A stretch of DNA of 64,000 nucleotides from Aurantimonas aggregata. Its GTDB lineage: Bacteria; Pseudomonadota; Alphaproteobacteria; Rhizobiales; Rhizobiaceae. The position numbers and the translations under genes are program-made. The notes beneath the pieces are model-generated. The model was not told where the DNA came from. It made no database searches and saw only the letters and a program-made list of their open reading frames with translations. Positions 38,777-47,228 of this stretch are shown piece after piece (the stretch's first letter is position 1; each line of letters starts with the position of its first letter). Location: the NCBI RefSeq assembly GCF_010500835.1, contig NZ_JAAAMJ010000010.1, forward strand, positions 89,852 through 153,851, in the 5' to 3' direction.

Positions 38777-39592
38777 TCAGATGATCGCGTGGCGGACTTT
38801 GGCGGACACCCACTCGCTGACCAGCACGGTGATCAGGATCAGCGCGAAGATCACGGTTACCTGGCTCCAGGCCAGCATGTTGAGCGAGGCCTGCAGGTTC
38901 AGGCCGAGACCGCCGGCACCGACGAGGCCGAGAATGGCGCTCTCGCGGATGTTGATGTCCCAGCGGAAGACGGTGATGCCGGCGAAGGCCGGCAGGAGCT
39001 GCGGGACGATGGCGTAGTCGATGACCTGCGCCTGGCTGGCGCCTGTGGCTTTCACGGCCTCGACCTGTCCCGGATCGATCTCCTCGATCGCCTCGTAGAG
39101 CAGCTTGCCGATGAAGCCGATCGAACGCAGCGCGATGGCGATGATGCCGGCCAGAAGCCCCGGCCCGACGATGGTGACCAGCAGCAGTGCCCAGATCAGC
39201 GAATTGATCGAGCGCGAGGCGACGATGATGAACAGCGCCGCCGGCCGGAGGATCACCGCGCTGGGCGTCGTGTTGCGCGCCGCAAGAAACGCCACCGGGA
39301 CGGCGATGATCGTGCCGATCAGCGTGCCGAGCGTCGCCATGTTGATCGTGTCCCACAGTGGCTGCCAGAGCCGCGGCAGGTACTCCCAGCGCGGCGGCCA
39401 GGAGCGGGACGCGAGATCGGCCGCCTGCCGCGGCGCGTCCTCGACGAAGACCCACAGCGTGCCGCGGTTCATCACCTCCCAGGAGAAGACGAAGAGGATC
39501 GCCAGCGCCACCCAGGCAGCATAGCGCAGCCAGTCGGACTGGCGCGTGCGCCGGCGCCAGATCGGGCCGTCGAGTGTGCGCGAAACCGGCAT
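38777..39592 (-). CDS. phnE: phosphonate-type ABC transporter permease (second PhnE)
   Basis: A 271-residue inner-membrane permease from ATG 39592. It has a leading helix at about 24-41, five further helices and the binding-protein-dependent coupling motif EAVKATGASQAQVIDYAIVP (about 177-196). The C-terminal FRWDINIRESAILGLVGAGG is typical of PhnE. It overlaps the first permease by one base (TAATG) and is last in the phnDCEE operon, giving a heterodimeric channel. Confidence 0.88.
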   Translation of the reverse strand: MPVSRTLDGPIWRRRTRQSDWLRYAAWVALAILFVFSWEVMNRGTLWVFVEDAPRQAADLASRSWPPRWEYLPRLWQPLWDTINMATLGTLIGTIIAVPVAFLAARNTTPSAVILRPAALFIIVASRSINSLIWALLLVTIVGPGLLAGIIAIALRSIGFIGKLLYEAIEEIDPGQVEAVKATGASQAQVIDYAIVPQLLPAFAGITVFRWDINIRESAILGLVGAGGLGLNLQASLNMLAWSQVTVIFALILITVLVSEWVSAKVRHAII

Positions 39593-40413
39593 TACTGGAC
39601 CCATTTGCGGATGTAGCTCGAGCCGTATTCGGCGAGCATGACGACGATGATGATCAGGATGAGGATCGCGCCGGCGGTGTCGTAGTCGTAGCGCTGCATC
39701 GAGGTGTTGAGCGTCGCGCCGATGCCGCCGGCACCGACGATGCCGATCACCGCCGATTCCCGGAAGTTGATGTCGAAGCGGTAGAGCGACAGGCCGATCA
39801 GCCGCGGCATGACCTGCGGCTGGATGCCGTAATTGACCAGCTGCCACCAGGACGCGCCGGTGGCGCGGATTGCCTCGGCCTGGGCCTCGTCGATGTCCTC
39901 GATGTCCTCGGCCAGAAGCTTGGCGAGAAAGCCGATCGTCGCGAAGGACAGCGTCAGGAAGCCGGCGAACGGCCCGAAGCCGAACATCGCGACGAAGAGG
40001 ATCGCGATGACGATCTCCTGGAAGGCGCGGGAGACGGCGATGATCGCGCGGCAGACCGCATAGACCGGCATTGGCGCGATATTGCGCGCCGCGCCGATCC
40101 CGACGGGGACCGAGAGCAGGATGCCGACCACCGTGGCGCACACGGTCATTGTCAGGCTTTCCTCGAAGCCTTTCCAGATGTCCCCGGCGCGGGTGGTGAA
40201 ATCGGGGACGAGGAAGCCCTGGATGAACCGGCCGGCGCGGTCCATGCCTTCCATCACCCGCATCCAGTCGACGTCGACGGTGGCGAGGGCCGCAACGAGA
40301 TAGATCAGCGCGCCGCCATAGATGGCGATCCGCCAGCGCCGGTCGGGGATCAGGACCGGCGGCCGTCGCCAGGTGCGCTGGCCTGCCGTTGCCCTGGAAG
40401 CTGCCGAGGTCAC
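39592..40413 (-). CDS. phnE: phosphonate-type ABC transporter permease (first PhnE)
   Basis: A 273-residue permease starting at GTG 40413, which overlaps the phnC stop by four bases (GTGA). A leading helix (about 31-49) is followed by the permease core with [20 protein letters not shown] (about 183-202) and [20 protein letters not shown]. It is homologous to the next permease; the two share the FR-DIN-RESA motif. The substrate is set by PhnD and may be phosphonate, phosphite or a related oxyanion. Confidence 0.88.
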   Translation of the reverse strand: MTSAASRATAGQRTWRRPPVLIPDRRWRIAIYGGALIYLVAALATVDVDWMRVMEGMDRAGRFIQGFLVPDFTTRAGDIWKGFEESLTMTVCATVVGILLSVPVGIGAARNIAPMPVYAVCRAIIAVSRAFQEIVIAILFVAMFGFGPFAGFLTLSFATIGFLAKLLAEDIEDIDEAQAEAIRATGASWWQLVNYGIQPQVMPRLIGLSLYRFDINFRESAVIGIVGAGGIGATLNTSMQRYDYDTAGAILILIIIVVMLAEYGSSYIRKWVQ

Positions 40414-41249
40414 GCCAGGGTCTCCAGGCGCTCGTCCCGCGCCTGCTCGAAGGCGGCGACCGCGGCCGAGTCCTCGGCATCCTCGTCGGCGGCTGCGCGC
40501 ATCTGCGTCCAGTCTTCCTCGCCGTAGATCCGGGTCAGCGCCGCGTCGTCGAGCGCCTCGGGCGGGCCGTCGAACACGACTTCGCCGGCGCGCAGGCCGA
40601 TGATCCGGCCGACGAACATGCGCGCCAGCATGACGTCGTGGATGTTGACGATCGCCGGGAGCGTGCGCTCCTGGCAGATTTCGACGATCAGCCGCATGAT
40701 CTGGCGCGAGGTCTTTGGGTCGAGGGAGGCCGTCGGCTCGTCGACGAGCAGCAGCTCCGGGTTCTGCGCCAGGGCCCGGGCGATGCCGACGCGCTGGCGC
40801 TGGCCGCCCGAGAGCGCGTCGGCGCGCTTGTCGACATGATCGGACAGGCCGACCCGGTCGAGCAGCGCGAAGGCCGTGTCGACGTCGGCCTGCGGATAGC
40901 GACGGGTAAAGGAGCGCCAGAAGGGCACATAGCCGAGCCGGCCGGAGAGGACATTCTCCATCACCGTCAGCCGCTCGACCAGCGCGAATTCCTGGAAGAT
41001 CATGCCGATCCGGCGGCGCACCTTGCGCAACTCGCCGCGGCCGAGCTTGGTGACGTCGAGATCGTTGAGGCGGACGCTGCCGCCGGTCGGCTCGACCAGG
41101 CGGTTGATGCAGCGGATGAGCGACGACTTGCCGGCGCCGGAGGGGCCGATCAGCCCGACGACATCGCCGGGCGCCACCGAGAAGGAAACGCCGCGCAATG
41201 CGAGATCGCCGGTCTTGTAGCGCTTCTCGAGGGCCTCGATCGTCAGCAT
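40410..41249 (-). CDS. phnC: phosphonate-type ABC transporter ATPase PhnC
   Basis: A 279-residue ATPase from ATG 41249 ([15 protein letters not shown]). Walker A is [10 protein letters not shown] (about 36-45), the Q-loop [20 protein letters not shown], the signature [15 protein letters not shown], Walker [13 protein letters not shown], and a switch His is in NIHDV. The phnC-specific spacing between Q-loop and signature is present. A C-terminal acidic extension of about 30 residues goes beyond the usual length. It powers the PhnE pair. Confidence 0.93.
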   Translation of the reverse strand: MLTIEALEKRYKTGDLALRGVSFSVAPGDVVGLIGPSGAGKSSLIRCINRLVEPTGGSVRLNDLDVTKLGRGELRKVRRRIGMIFQEFALVERLTVMENVLSGRLGYVPFWRSFTRRYPQADVDTAFALLDRVGLSDHVDKRADALSGGQRQRVGIARALAQNPELLLVDEPTASLDPKTSRQIMRLIVEICQERTLPAIVNIHDVMLARMFVGRIIGLRAGEVVFDGPPEALDDAALTRIYGEEDWTQMRAAADEDAEDSAAVAAFEQARDERLETLA

Positions 41250-41380
41250 GTCGTGGTGCCTTTCCGCAATCGGCGGGCATTGGTCCGTCCACCGGATGGG
41301 CTCCGGCGGCAAGAGACGACGCGAGCGAAAGGCCCGCGTCGTCTCAGTTCGGTCAGATCAGTCCGGCCTGGAAGCAGACC

Positions 41381-42346
41381 TTACTGGCAGGAATACGAAA
41401 CGCCGTTGGCCTCGTCGATCTGGCGGATCACCGACCAGTCGTCCTTGAAGCTGATCTCGATGAACTGCTCCTCGCCGGACTTGCCGAATTCCTCAGCCAG
41501 CTTCGAGCCTTCCCAGGGGAAGGACATGAAGGCTTCGCGGATCTTCTCCTGGAGCTCCGGCGTCAGGTTGTAGACGGTGCCGTAGCCGGTGGTCGGGAAG
41601 GTCTGCGAGGTGTAGACGACCTTGGTCGCATCGGCTTCGACCGCGCCGCGCTCGACCATGCGGGTCTTCACCGAATTGGCGATCGCCGCGGCCGGATAGT
41701 CGTTGTTGGCGACGCCGAGGATCGAGGTGTCGTGCGAGCCGGAGAAGACCGGCTCGAAATCCTCGCCCGCCGTCATGTCGAACTCGCTGGCCAGGATCGC
41801 CGACGGCGCCTTGAAGCCGGAATTGGAGGTTTCCTGCGTGAAGGCGATCTGGCCGCCGCGCAGATCCTCGACCTCGGTGGCCTCGGAATCACCCGGGACG
41901 ATGATCTCCATCTCGTAGCCGAAGGAACCGTCCTTGGCCGCCATCATGGCGAAGGGGCGGAAGCCGGCGCAGGCGACGGCGATCGGGTTGGCGCCGGTGT
42001 TGAAGCCGGAGATGTGCAGGCGGCCGGCGCGCATCGCTTCCAGCTGCGCGGCGTTCGACTGCACGGGGAAGAACTGCACGTCCTTGCCGGTGACTTCCGA
42101 AAGGTGCTCGAGGAAGCCCTCCCAGACGCCGGCGTAGACGGCGGGGTCCTCGACCGGCGTGTAGGCGAAGACCAGCGTATCGGGATCGACGAGTTCGCTC
42201 GCCTCGGTCGGAATGTCGGCGAGGAGGTCGCCGTCGCTGTCGGTGAAGCGGCTGTCGAGCGCGAACTGGGCCTGCGCGGTCCCGATCAGCAGGGCGAGGG
42301 CGCCAGCCGTGGCGAAGGCGTGAGCGGAGAGCTTCCTGAGGTTCAT
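41381..42346 (-). CDS. phnD: phosphonate/phosphite-type periplasmic binding protein PhnD
   Basis: A 321-residue protein from ATG 42346 with a signal peptide (residues about 1-27, ending AQAQ). The PhnD fold is marked by VFAYTPVEDPAVYAGVWEGF, QSNAAQLEAMRAGRLHISGF, TSNSGFKAPSAIL and FSGSHDTSILGVANNDYPAA. It delivers the substrate to PhnC/PhnE. It is the first gene of the operon, 131 bp before phnC, and is preceded by a Pho-box-like array. No C-P lyase genes are nearby. Confidence 0.9.
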   Translation of the reverse strand: MNLRKLSAHAFATAGALALLIGTAQAQFALDSRFTDSDGDLLADIPTEASELVDPDTLVFAYTPVEDPAVYAGVWEGFLEHLSEVTGKDVQFFPVQSNAAQLEAMRAGRLHISGFNTGANPIAVACAGFRPFAMMAAKDGSFGYEMEIIVPGDSEATEVEDLRGGQIAFTQETSNSGFKAPSAILASEFDMTAGEDFEPVFSGSHDTSILGVANNDYPAAAIANSVKTRMVERGAVEADATKVVYTSQTFPTTGYGTVYNLTPELQEKIREAFMSFPWEGSKLAEEFGKSGEEQFIEISFKDDWSVIRQIDEANGVSYSCQ

Positions 42347-42422
42347 GGGTCGCGTTCCCTGTCGAGGAGAGCCGAGGGGCTGCGGCGTTTTAATGACCCC
42401 TGAGGCCGGATAGCCGGTGCAA

Positions 42423-42462
42423 ATGACAGCGGCGCAACAGCCGGATGACAAAACGATGAATG
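42423..42462 (-). promoter_or_regulatory. Pho-box-like array upstream of phnD
   Basis: On the minus strand four 7-bp half-sites follow with 11-bp periodicity: CATTCAT, TTGTCAT, CTGTTGC, CTGTCAT. The last half-site is exact for the PhoB consensus and a TATCCG hexamer lies 10 bp after it, as expected for a PhoB-activated promoter. It is 77 bp upstream of the phnD ATG. Confidence 0.6.
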
Positions 42463-42634
42463 TCCGGACGGCTGACGGATCAGCCCTTATGCGCGGGGGA
42501 GGCCAAAGTTGCGCTCCGTCGGCGGGAAGGCGTTGGGACTTTGCGGGAGCGGCGTCACGTGGACACGAGATCGCCCGCTTCCGCCCCCCGAAGACCTGCC
42601 GGCGGCGCCATCGACGACCGTTCGCCCGTCAGGC

Positions 42635-43924
42635 TCAGGCGCTGCCAAACAGGCAGAGACGGTCCATCGGCAGGAAGCGCACGCGGTCGCCGGGCGACAC
42701 CTTTTCGGCGTCCGCCGGAATGACACAGAATCCGTCGGCGGCGGCAAGCGGCATCAGCCGGGCCGAGCCGCCCCGCCCCAGCGTCTCGACGATGATGGTG
42801 CCGTCGCGATCGCGCCCGGTGATCAAGGCAGGGGCGAACTCGATACGGCCCGGGGTGACACGGCGCTCGAACCCGGCCGTCGCCGGCAGGTCCTGCAAGG
42901 CTGGCGCGGCCATGCCGGCCAGTGCCGCCACGACCTGTCGGCCGATGATCATGGCGCCCACCAGGGCGGCCAGCGGATTGCCGGGCAGGCCGAGGATGAA
43001 GGCTTCGCCGATGCGGCCGAAGGCGAGGGGCTTTCCGGGCTTCATGCCGATCTTGAGCGGTGTCAGGAAGCCGCCGGCGGCTTCCACCGATCCGCGGACG
43101 AGGTCCTCTTCGCCGACCGAGACACCGCCCGAGGTGATGACGAGATCGGCCGTTGCCGCCGCATCCCCGATCGCCGCCGCGATCCCCGCGGCATCGTCGG
43201 GAACGATCCCGGCGTCGATCGTCTTGATGGCAGGATGATCGAGCAGCGCCAGCAGCATGACGCGGTTGGGATCGTAGATCGCCCCTTCGCTGAGGGTTTC
43301 GCCCGGCGCCCGCAGTTCCGTGCCGGTGGACAGGACGGCGACCCGCAACCGCCGTCCGACCGTCACGTGCGAAAGTCCGGACGCGGCGAGCAGTGCCAGA
43401 TGCCGCGGGTCGATGACCGTGCCGCCCGGCAGCAGATCGGCGCCGGCCGGCACGTCCTCGCCTTCGAGCCGGATGTTGTCGCCGGCGCGGTAGCTTCGGC
43501 GGGGCATGACGACCCCGTCCACGACGTCGGCATGTTCCTGCATCACCACCGCATCGCAGCCGGGCGGAATGGCGGCACCGGTAAAGATGCGGACGGCGTC
43601 GCCGGGGCGAACCTCGTCGCTCCTCGGCCTGCCCGCCGCGACGCGGCCGACCAGCCTGAAACCGGCGGCCGGGTCGGCCGCGGAACGGAAGGCGAGGGCG
43701 TAGCCGTCGACCGCCGAATGATCGAAGGGTGGCAGGCTGCGTGGCGCCGCGATCGCACCCCGAAGGATGCGGCCGCGCGCCCGGCCGAGAGGGACCGGCT
43801 CGACGCCGGCGATCGGTACCAGCGTCGCCAGTACCCGGGCGGCTGCTTCCGAAGGTGTCAGCAGGCGCCGCGCATCCGAACAGATGTCGGCGCCCGGATC
43901 GTCGGTTCGTGCCATGCCCGCCAT
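42635..43924 (-). CDS. moeA: molybdopterin molybdenumtransferase MoeA
   Basis: A 429-residue enzyme from ATG 43924; ATG 43915 is also possible. It inserts molybdate into adenylylated molybdopterin in the cytoplasm. Family motifs are LPPFDHSAVDGYAL (about 62-75), FTGAAIPPGCDAVVMQE, and the MPT-binding domain signatures TGTEL, YDPNR, TSGGVSVGEEDLV and GLPGNPLAALV. It directly follows aioA, whose product needs molybdopterin, so it is probably the arsenite-oxidase-dedicated copy. Confidence 0.92.
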   Translation of the reverse strand: MAGMARTDDPGADICSDARRLLTPSEAAARVLATLVPIAGVEPVPLGRARGRILRGAIAAPRSLPPFDHSAVDGYALAFRSAADPAAGFRLVGRVAAGRPRSDEVRPGDAVRIFTGAAIPPGCDAVVMQEHADVVDGVVMPRRSYRAGDNIRLEGEDVPAGADLLPGGTVIDPRHLALLAASGLSHVTVGRRLRVAVLSTGTELRAPGETLSEGAIYDPNRVMLLALLDHPAIKTIDAGIVPDDAAGIAAAIGDAAATADLVITSGGVSVGEEDLVRGSVEAAGGFLTPLKIGMKPGKPLAFGRIGEAFILGLPGNPLAALVGAMIIGRQVVAALAGMAAPALQDLPATAGFERRVTPGRIEFAPALITGRDRDGTIIVETLGRGGSARLMPLAAADGFCVIPADAEKVSPGDRVRFLPMDRLCLFGSA

Positions 43925-43949
43925 CCCGATTGCCGTGTCGCCGCGAGAG

Positions 43950-43971
43950 AAGGGCGGCTTGCGCCGCCCTT
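43950..43971 (-). terminator. strong hairpin between aioA and moeA
   Basis: AAGGGCGGC (43950-43958) pairs perfectly with GCCGCCCTT (43963-43971) around a 4-base loop. It lies just after the aioA stop and before moeA. The following minus-strand bases (CTCTCGC) contain no long T run, so it may terminate partially or stabilise the aioBA message 3' end. Confidence 0.55.
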
Positions 43972-43977
43972 GCTTCC

Positions 43978-46524
43978 TCAGATCCGGTATTCCTTCGACT
44001 TGAAGGAGAGGTGATCGACCGAGGCGGGCTTGTCGGCCAGCTTGCGGATGTTCGCCCAGGTGTTCTTGTAGTTCGGGATGATCAGCTCGTTGACCCCCGC
44101 ATTGACCACGTTGCCCTGCACGCCGCTCGGATAGCCGAACAGCATGAAGGTCTCGCCAGGGCGGGCGGAGGGCGTGGGATAGACCATCGCCTGGGTCGAG
44201 CCGACATCGTTCCAGACCTCGACCAGATCGCCCTCGGCGACAGACAGCTTGGCCATGTCGTCGGGATGCATGTCGATGAACGGGTAGGGCCAGCGATCCA
44301 TGACCATCTCGTTTTCCTTGTCGAGATAGGCCGACTGCCAGACCAGATTGGCCCGGCCGTTGTTGATCAGGAAGGGGAAGCGCTCGCGCTCGGCTTCCTT
44401 GCCCTCGGCCTGCAGCCCGCCCCATTCGGCGACGAGGAACAGCGCGCGGCCGTCATCCGTACCGAACTGGCCGTCCGCATAGAGCCGCTTGGTGCCGACG
44501 ATCTCGCCGTTCTCGAAGCCCGTCGCCGGTTCCTGGAAGCCGTTGGTGCCCATGGCGCGCAGCCGGTCGTAGGTGACGTGCTCGCCGCCGGCGGCGTTCT
44601 TGCGGTAGCCGTCCTCGAAGACGTCCTCCTCGGTCTGCCAGTCGAATCCCTGGAACTTGTCTGCATAGGCCGCGTCGCCCATCTCGCGCAGCACCCGCTC
44701 CATGTTGTTGGCGAGCCGCGCGGCGATGATCGCGTCGCCCATCGCCTGGCCGGGAGGGTCCATGTAGCGCTCGGTGATGCGCATGCGGCGCTCGCCGTTC
44801 ATCGAGGTGAGGTTGATCTCGCCGGACGTGGCGGCCGGCAGGATGACGTGCGCTGCCTCGCCGATGCTGGTCGGGACGATGTCGACATCGACCACGAACA
44901 GCCCGCCATCGTCGATGGCCGCGACGATGGCGTTCACCAGCGCCTCGCGGTCGCCATAGGGGACCGAGTTGATCGCGTCCTTCACCTTGTCGCTGCGCTC
45001 CTTGTAGGTGCGCTTGAACTGCATGGCGTTGAGCGTCGTCTTGTAGTTGTCGCAGCCCCAGATGTGGTGGACCGCGCCTTCGCCATTGATCAGGAGCTGG
45101 TCGACATAGGGGGCCGGGCGGCCGACGTGAGCATCGCTCGGCCGGACGTAGCCTTCCTGGTGTCCGCCGAGGCGGACGACGCCGCCGCCGGGGCGGCCGA
45201 CATTGCCGGTCGCCAGCGCAAGGTTCACCAGCGCGCCATTGGTGCGATAGTTGTCATTGCCCCAGATCAGCCCCTTCTCGTAGGCGAACATCGTGCGCCG
45301 GCGCGCATTGTCGCCCTTCGGCTGGGCGATCCATTCGGCCGCCTTGCGGATGTCGTCGACCGAGAGGCCGGTGATTTCCGCCGCCTGCTCGAGGCTGGTG
45401 CGGTTGCGCTCCACCGCGTCGGCGAAGGTCGTCAGCGGCGCCGGCTGGCCCTTGGTGGAGGGCTTGCGCGGCAGCATCTGGGACTGGTCGGCCCCGGTTT
45501 CGGTGCCCGCGACGGCGGTGTGGGCGTCGATGAATTCCTGGTCCACCCAGCCCTGATCGGCGATATAGGTGAACATCGCATTGAGCAGCACCATGTCGGT
45601 GCCGGCCTTCACCGGAAGGTGCAGGACATTGTCCGGCCCGGCCTCGGCCTCGCAGGCGTTGACGCTGACGGTGCGGCGCGGGTCGACGAAGACGATGCGC
45701 GCGGCGGGGTGTTCCTCGCCCGGGGTCTCGCTGTCCTTGAGGCTGGCGGTGCTGCCGCGCAGGTTGGGGATCCAGTGGTTGAGGAAGTAGTTGGTCTGCG
45801 CCTCGAGCGGGTTCGCGCCGACGACGAAGATCGTGTCGGCGAGTTCGGCATCCTCGTAGCAATTGTTGAGCTCGCCGATGCCCATGTCGCGGGTGGCGTG
45901 AACCTCGGAATTGTAGGCCGGGCGGTTGTGGATGCGGATGTTGCGCACCTTCATCGCCTCGAAATAAAGCTTGCCCGTGCCCCAGGTGAATTCGTAGCCG
46001 CCGCCGGCGCCGCCATGGTCGGAAGCCGACACGACCAGCGCGTCCTCGCCGCGGTCCTTGACGATGCGCGCGGTGACGCGGGCGACGAGGTCGAGCGCGT
46101 CGTCCCAGCTCGTCGGCTGCAACTGGCCGTAGCGCCAGACCAGCGGGTCGGTGAGGCGCTGCATCTGCGTCTGGCGGGCGCGGCTGTAGCTCATCTCGGC
46201 GATGCGGGCGCCGCGCGCCGAGGCGAGGCCGGAATTGACGACGCAGTCATGGTCGGGCTTGACCACCAGATGCACGTCCCGGCCGTCCTGCTTGACGACA
46301 TTGTACATCGAGGGAGCGTACCAAGCGGCCGACTGCGCGTACTGCTGCACCGAAAGGTCCTCGCCAAACACGTTGTCGGCGGCGGCGACGCCGCCCTGGC
46401 GGTTGATGTCCCAGCTATAGGCCTTGTAGCCGCAACCGACGATGCAATAGTGGCAGACCACGGTCTGCACCTTGGCGTCGGCGGGGATGATCGGCAGGCG
46501 ATCGATCTGTCTCTTGTAAGCCAT
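43978..46524 (-). CDS. aioA: arsenite oxidase large (molybdopterin) subunit AioA
   Basis: An 848-residue DMSO-reductase-family catalytic subunit that oxidises arsenite to arsenate in the periplasm. The N-terminal CHYCIVGCGYKAY supplies Cys24, Cys27 and Cys31 for the 3Fe-4S cluster, with no fourth Cys, as in Aio enzymes. There is no signal peptide of its own; it is exported by the Tat route in complex with AioB. Other AioA-like segments are GGGVVRLGGHQEGYVRPSDA and FEWQ-free Mo-site regions typical of the group. It lies 12 bp after aioB. Confidence 0.95.
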   Translation of the reverse strand: MAYKRQIDRLPIIPADAKVQTVVCHYCIVGCGYKAYSWDINRQGGVAAADNVFGEDLSVQQYAQSAAWYAPSMYNVVKQDGRDVHLVVKPDHDCVVNSGLASARGARIAEMSYSRARQTQMQRLTDPLVWRYGQLQPTSWDDALDLVARVTARIVKDRGEDALVVSASDHGGAGGGYEFTWGTGKLYFEAMKVRNIRIHNRPAYNSEVHATRDMGIGELNNCYEDAELADTIFVVGANPLEAQTNYFLNHWIPNLRGSTASLKDSETPGEEHPAARIVFVDPRRTVSVNACEAEAGPDNVLHLPVKAGTDMVLLNAMFTYIADQGWVDQEFIDAHTAVAGTETGADQSQMLPRKPSTKGQPAPLTTFADAVERNRTSLEQAAEITGLSVDDIRKAAEWIAQPKGDNARRRTMFAYEKGLIWGNDNYRTNGALVNLALATGNVGRPGGGVVRLGGHQEGYVRPSDAHVGRPAPYVDQLLINGEGAVHHIWGCDNYKTTLNAMQFKRTYKERSDKVKDAINSVPYGDREALVNAIVAAIDDGGLFVVDVDIVPTSIGEAAHVILPAATSGEINLTSMNGERRMRITERYMDPPGQAMGDAIIAARLANNMERVLREMGDAAYADKFQGFDWQTEEDVFEDGYRKNAAGGEHVTYDRLRAMGTNGFQEPATGFENGEIVGTKRLYADGQFGTDDGRALFLVAEWGGLQAEGKEAERERFPFLINNGRANLVWQSAYLDKENEMVMDRWPYPFIDMHPDDMAKLSVAEGDLVEVWNDVGSTQAMVYPTPSARPGETFMLFGYPSGVQGNVVNAGVNELIIPNYKNTWANIRKLADKPASVDHLSFKSKEYRI

Positions 46525-46536
46525 GGTGATCCTCCC

Positions 46537-47064
46537 TCAGAGAACGTTCGACAGACGACCGTAGAGCAGCTCATCGACGCCCTCGGCGTAGATGTCGCCC
46601 TTGTCGTCGACGCGCAGCACGTATTGCGGCAGGTTCTGGGTCGCATGTCCCCAGACCTGCATGCCGCCCTGCTCGACGTCGAAGACCGAGTAGTGGCCGG
46701 GGCAGTTGAAGGTCCGGGAATCGGCCGTGTAGGAGAGCGGGAAGCCCTGATGCGGGCAGCTCGTGGTGAAGCCGACGATGTCGCTGTCGGGACCCGCGCC
46801 ACCGGGCACCGCCTTGCCGAGCTTCAGGAGCACGCCCGGCGCATCGTCGTCCGGATAGGCGACGTAGAGCGGGTCGTTCTCAATCAGCTCGCTGACATTG
46901 CCGAGGCGGTTCGACGGATAGGCCACCCGCGCGAGCTGCGCCGGCGCTGCGGTCTGGGCCTGCGCCGGCAAGGCGGCGGTCGCGGCGGCGCCCGCCGCGG
47001 CAACGGCGCTGCCGCGCAGGAACTGGCGGCGGCCGATATCGACCTTCTTGTCGCATCTCTGCAT
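46537..47064 (-). CDS. aioB: arsenite oxidase small (Rieske) subunit AioB
   Basis: A 175-residue Rieske subunit from ATG 47064 with a twin-arginine signal (GRRQFLRG, residues 12-19) that exports the AioAB complex. Rieske ligands are in SCPHQGF and NCPGHYS (Cys-X-His and Cys-X2-His). The two positions that form the disulfide in typical Rieske proteins are Phe and Gly here, so the disulfide is absent, as I recall for the rhizobial NT-26 enzyme. It passes electrons from AioA to a cytochrome. It is first in aioBA, behind a sigma-54 promoter. Confidence 0.95.
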   Translation of the reverse strand: MQRCDKKVDIGRRQFLRGSAVAAAGAAATAALPAQAQTAAPAQLARVAYPSNRLGNVSELIENDPLYVAYPDDDAPGVLLKLGKAVPGGAGPDSDIVGFTTSCPHQGFPLSYTADSRTFNCPGHYSVFDVEQGGMQVWGHATQNLPQYVLRVDDKGDIYAEGVDELLYGRLSNVL

Positions 47065-47095
47065 GGAAACCTCCCTCTGGTGTCCGGGAGGCCAT

Positions 47096-47111
47096 TGCAT
47101 GCCGCGTGCCA
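47096..47111 (-). promoter_or_regulatory. sigma-54 (-24/-12) promoter of aioBA
   Basis: On the minus strand TGGCACGCGGCATGCA matches the RpoN consensus TGGCACG-N4-TTGCW with one change and correct GG-to-GC spacing. It places the start about 20 bp before the aioB ATG (47064). Confidence 0.82.
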
Positions 47112-47160
47112 GTTTAGAAGCGCCCTAAAAACCGCCGCGGCAGGATCGGGCGAGCGGGTC

Positions 47161-47206
47161 CATGTGCGGATATCCGGACATGCTGCACTGCCGTCCGTTC
47201 GCGAAC
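47161..47206. promoter_or_regulatory. palindromic candidate AioR enhancer sites
   Basis: A 22-bp near-perfect palindrome CATGTGCGGATATCCGGACATG (47161-47182, one mismatched pair) and a perfect GTTCGCGAAC (47197-47206) lie 50-110 bp upstream of the sigma-54 promoter. That is the usual position for an activator binding site. Confidence 0.5.
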
Positions 47207-47228
47207 CCGAACATCGCGGGCGACGGCT

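Noticed and set aside
38777..42346. A full C-P lyase phosphonate degradation operon
   Set aside because: Only the transporter genes phnD, phnC and two phnE are present; no phnG-M genes occur in the window, so phosphonate breakdown cannot be claimed.
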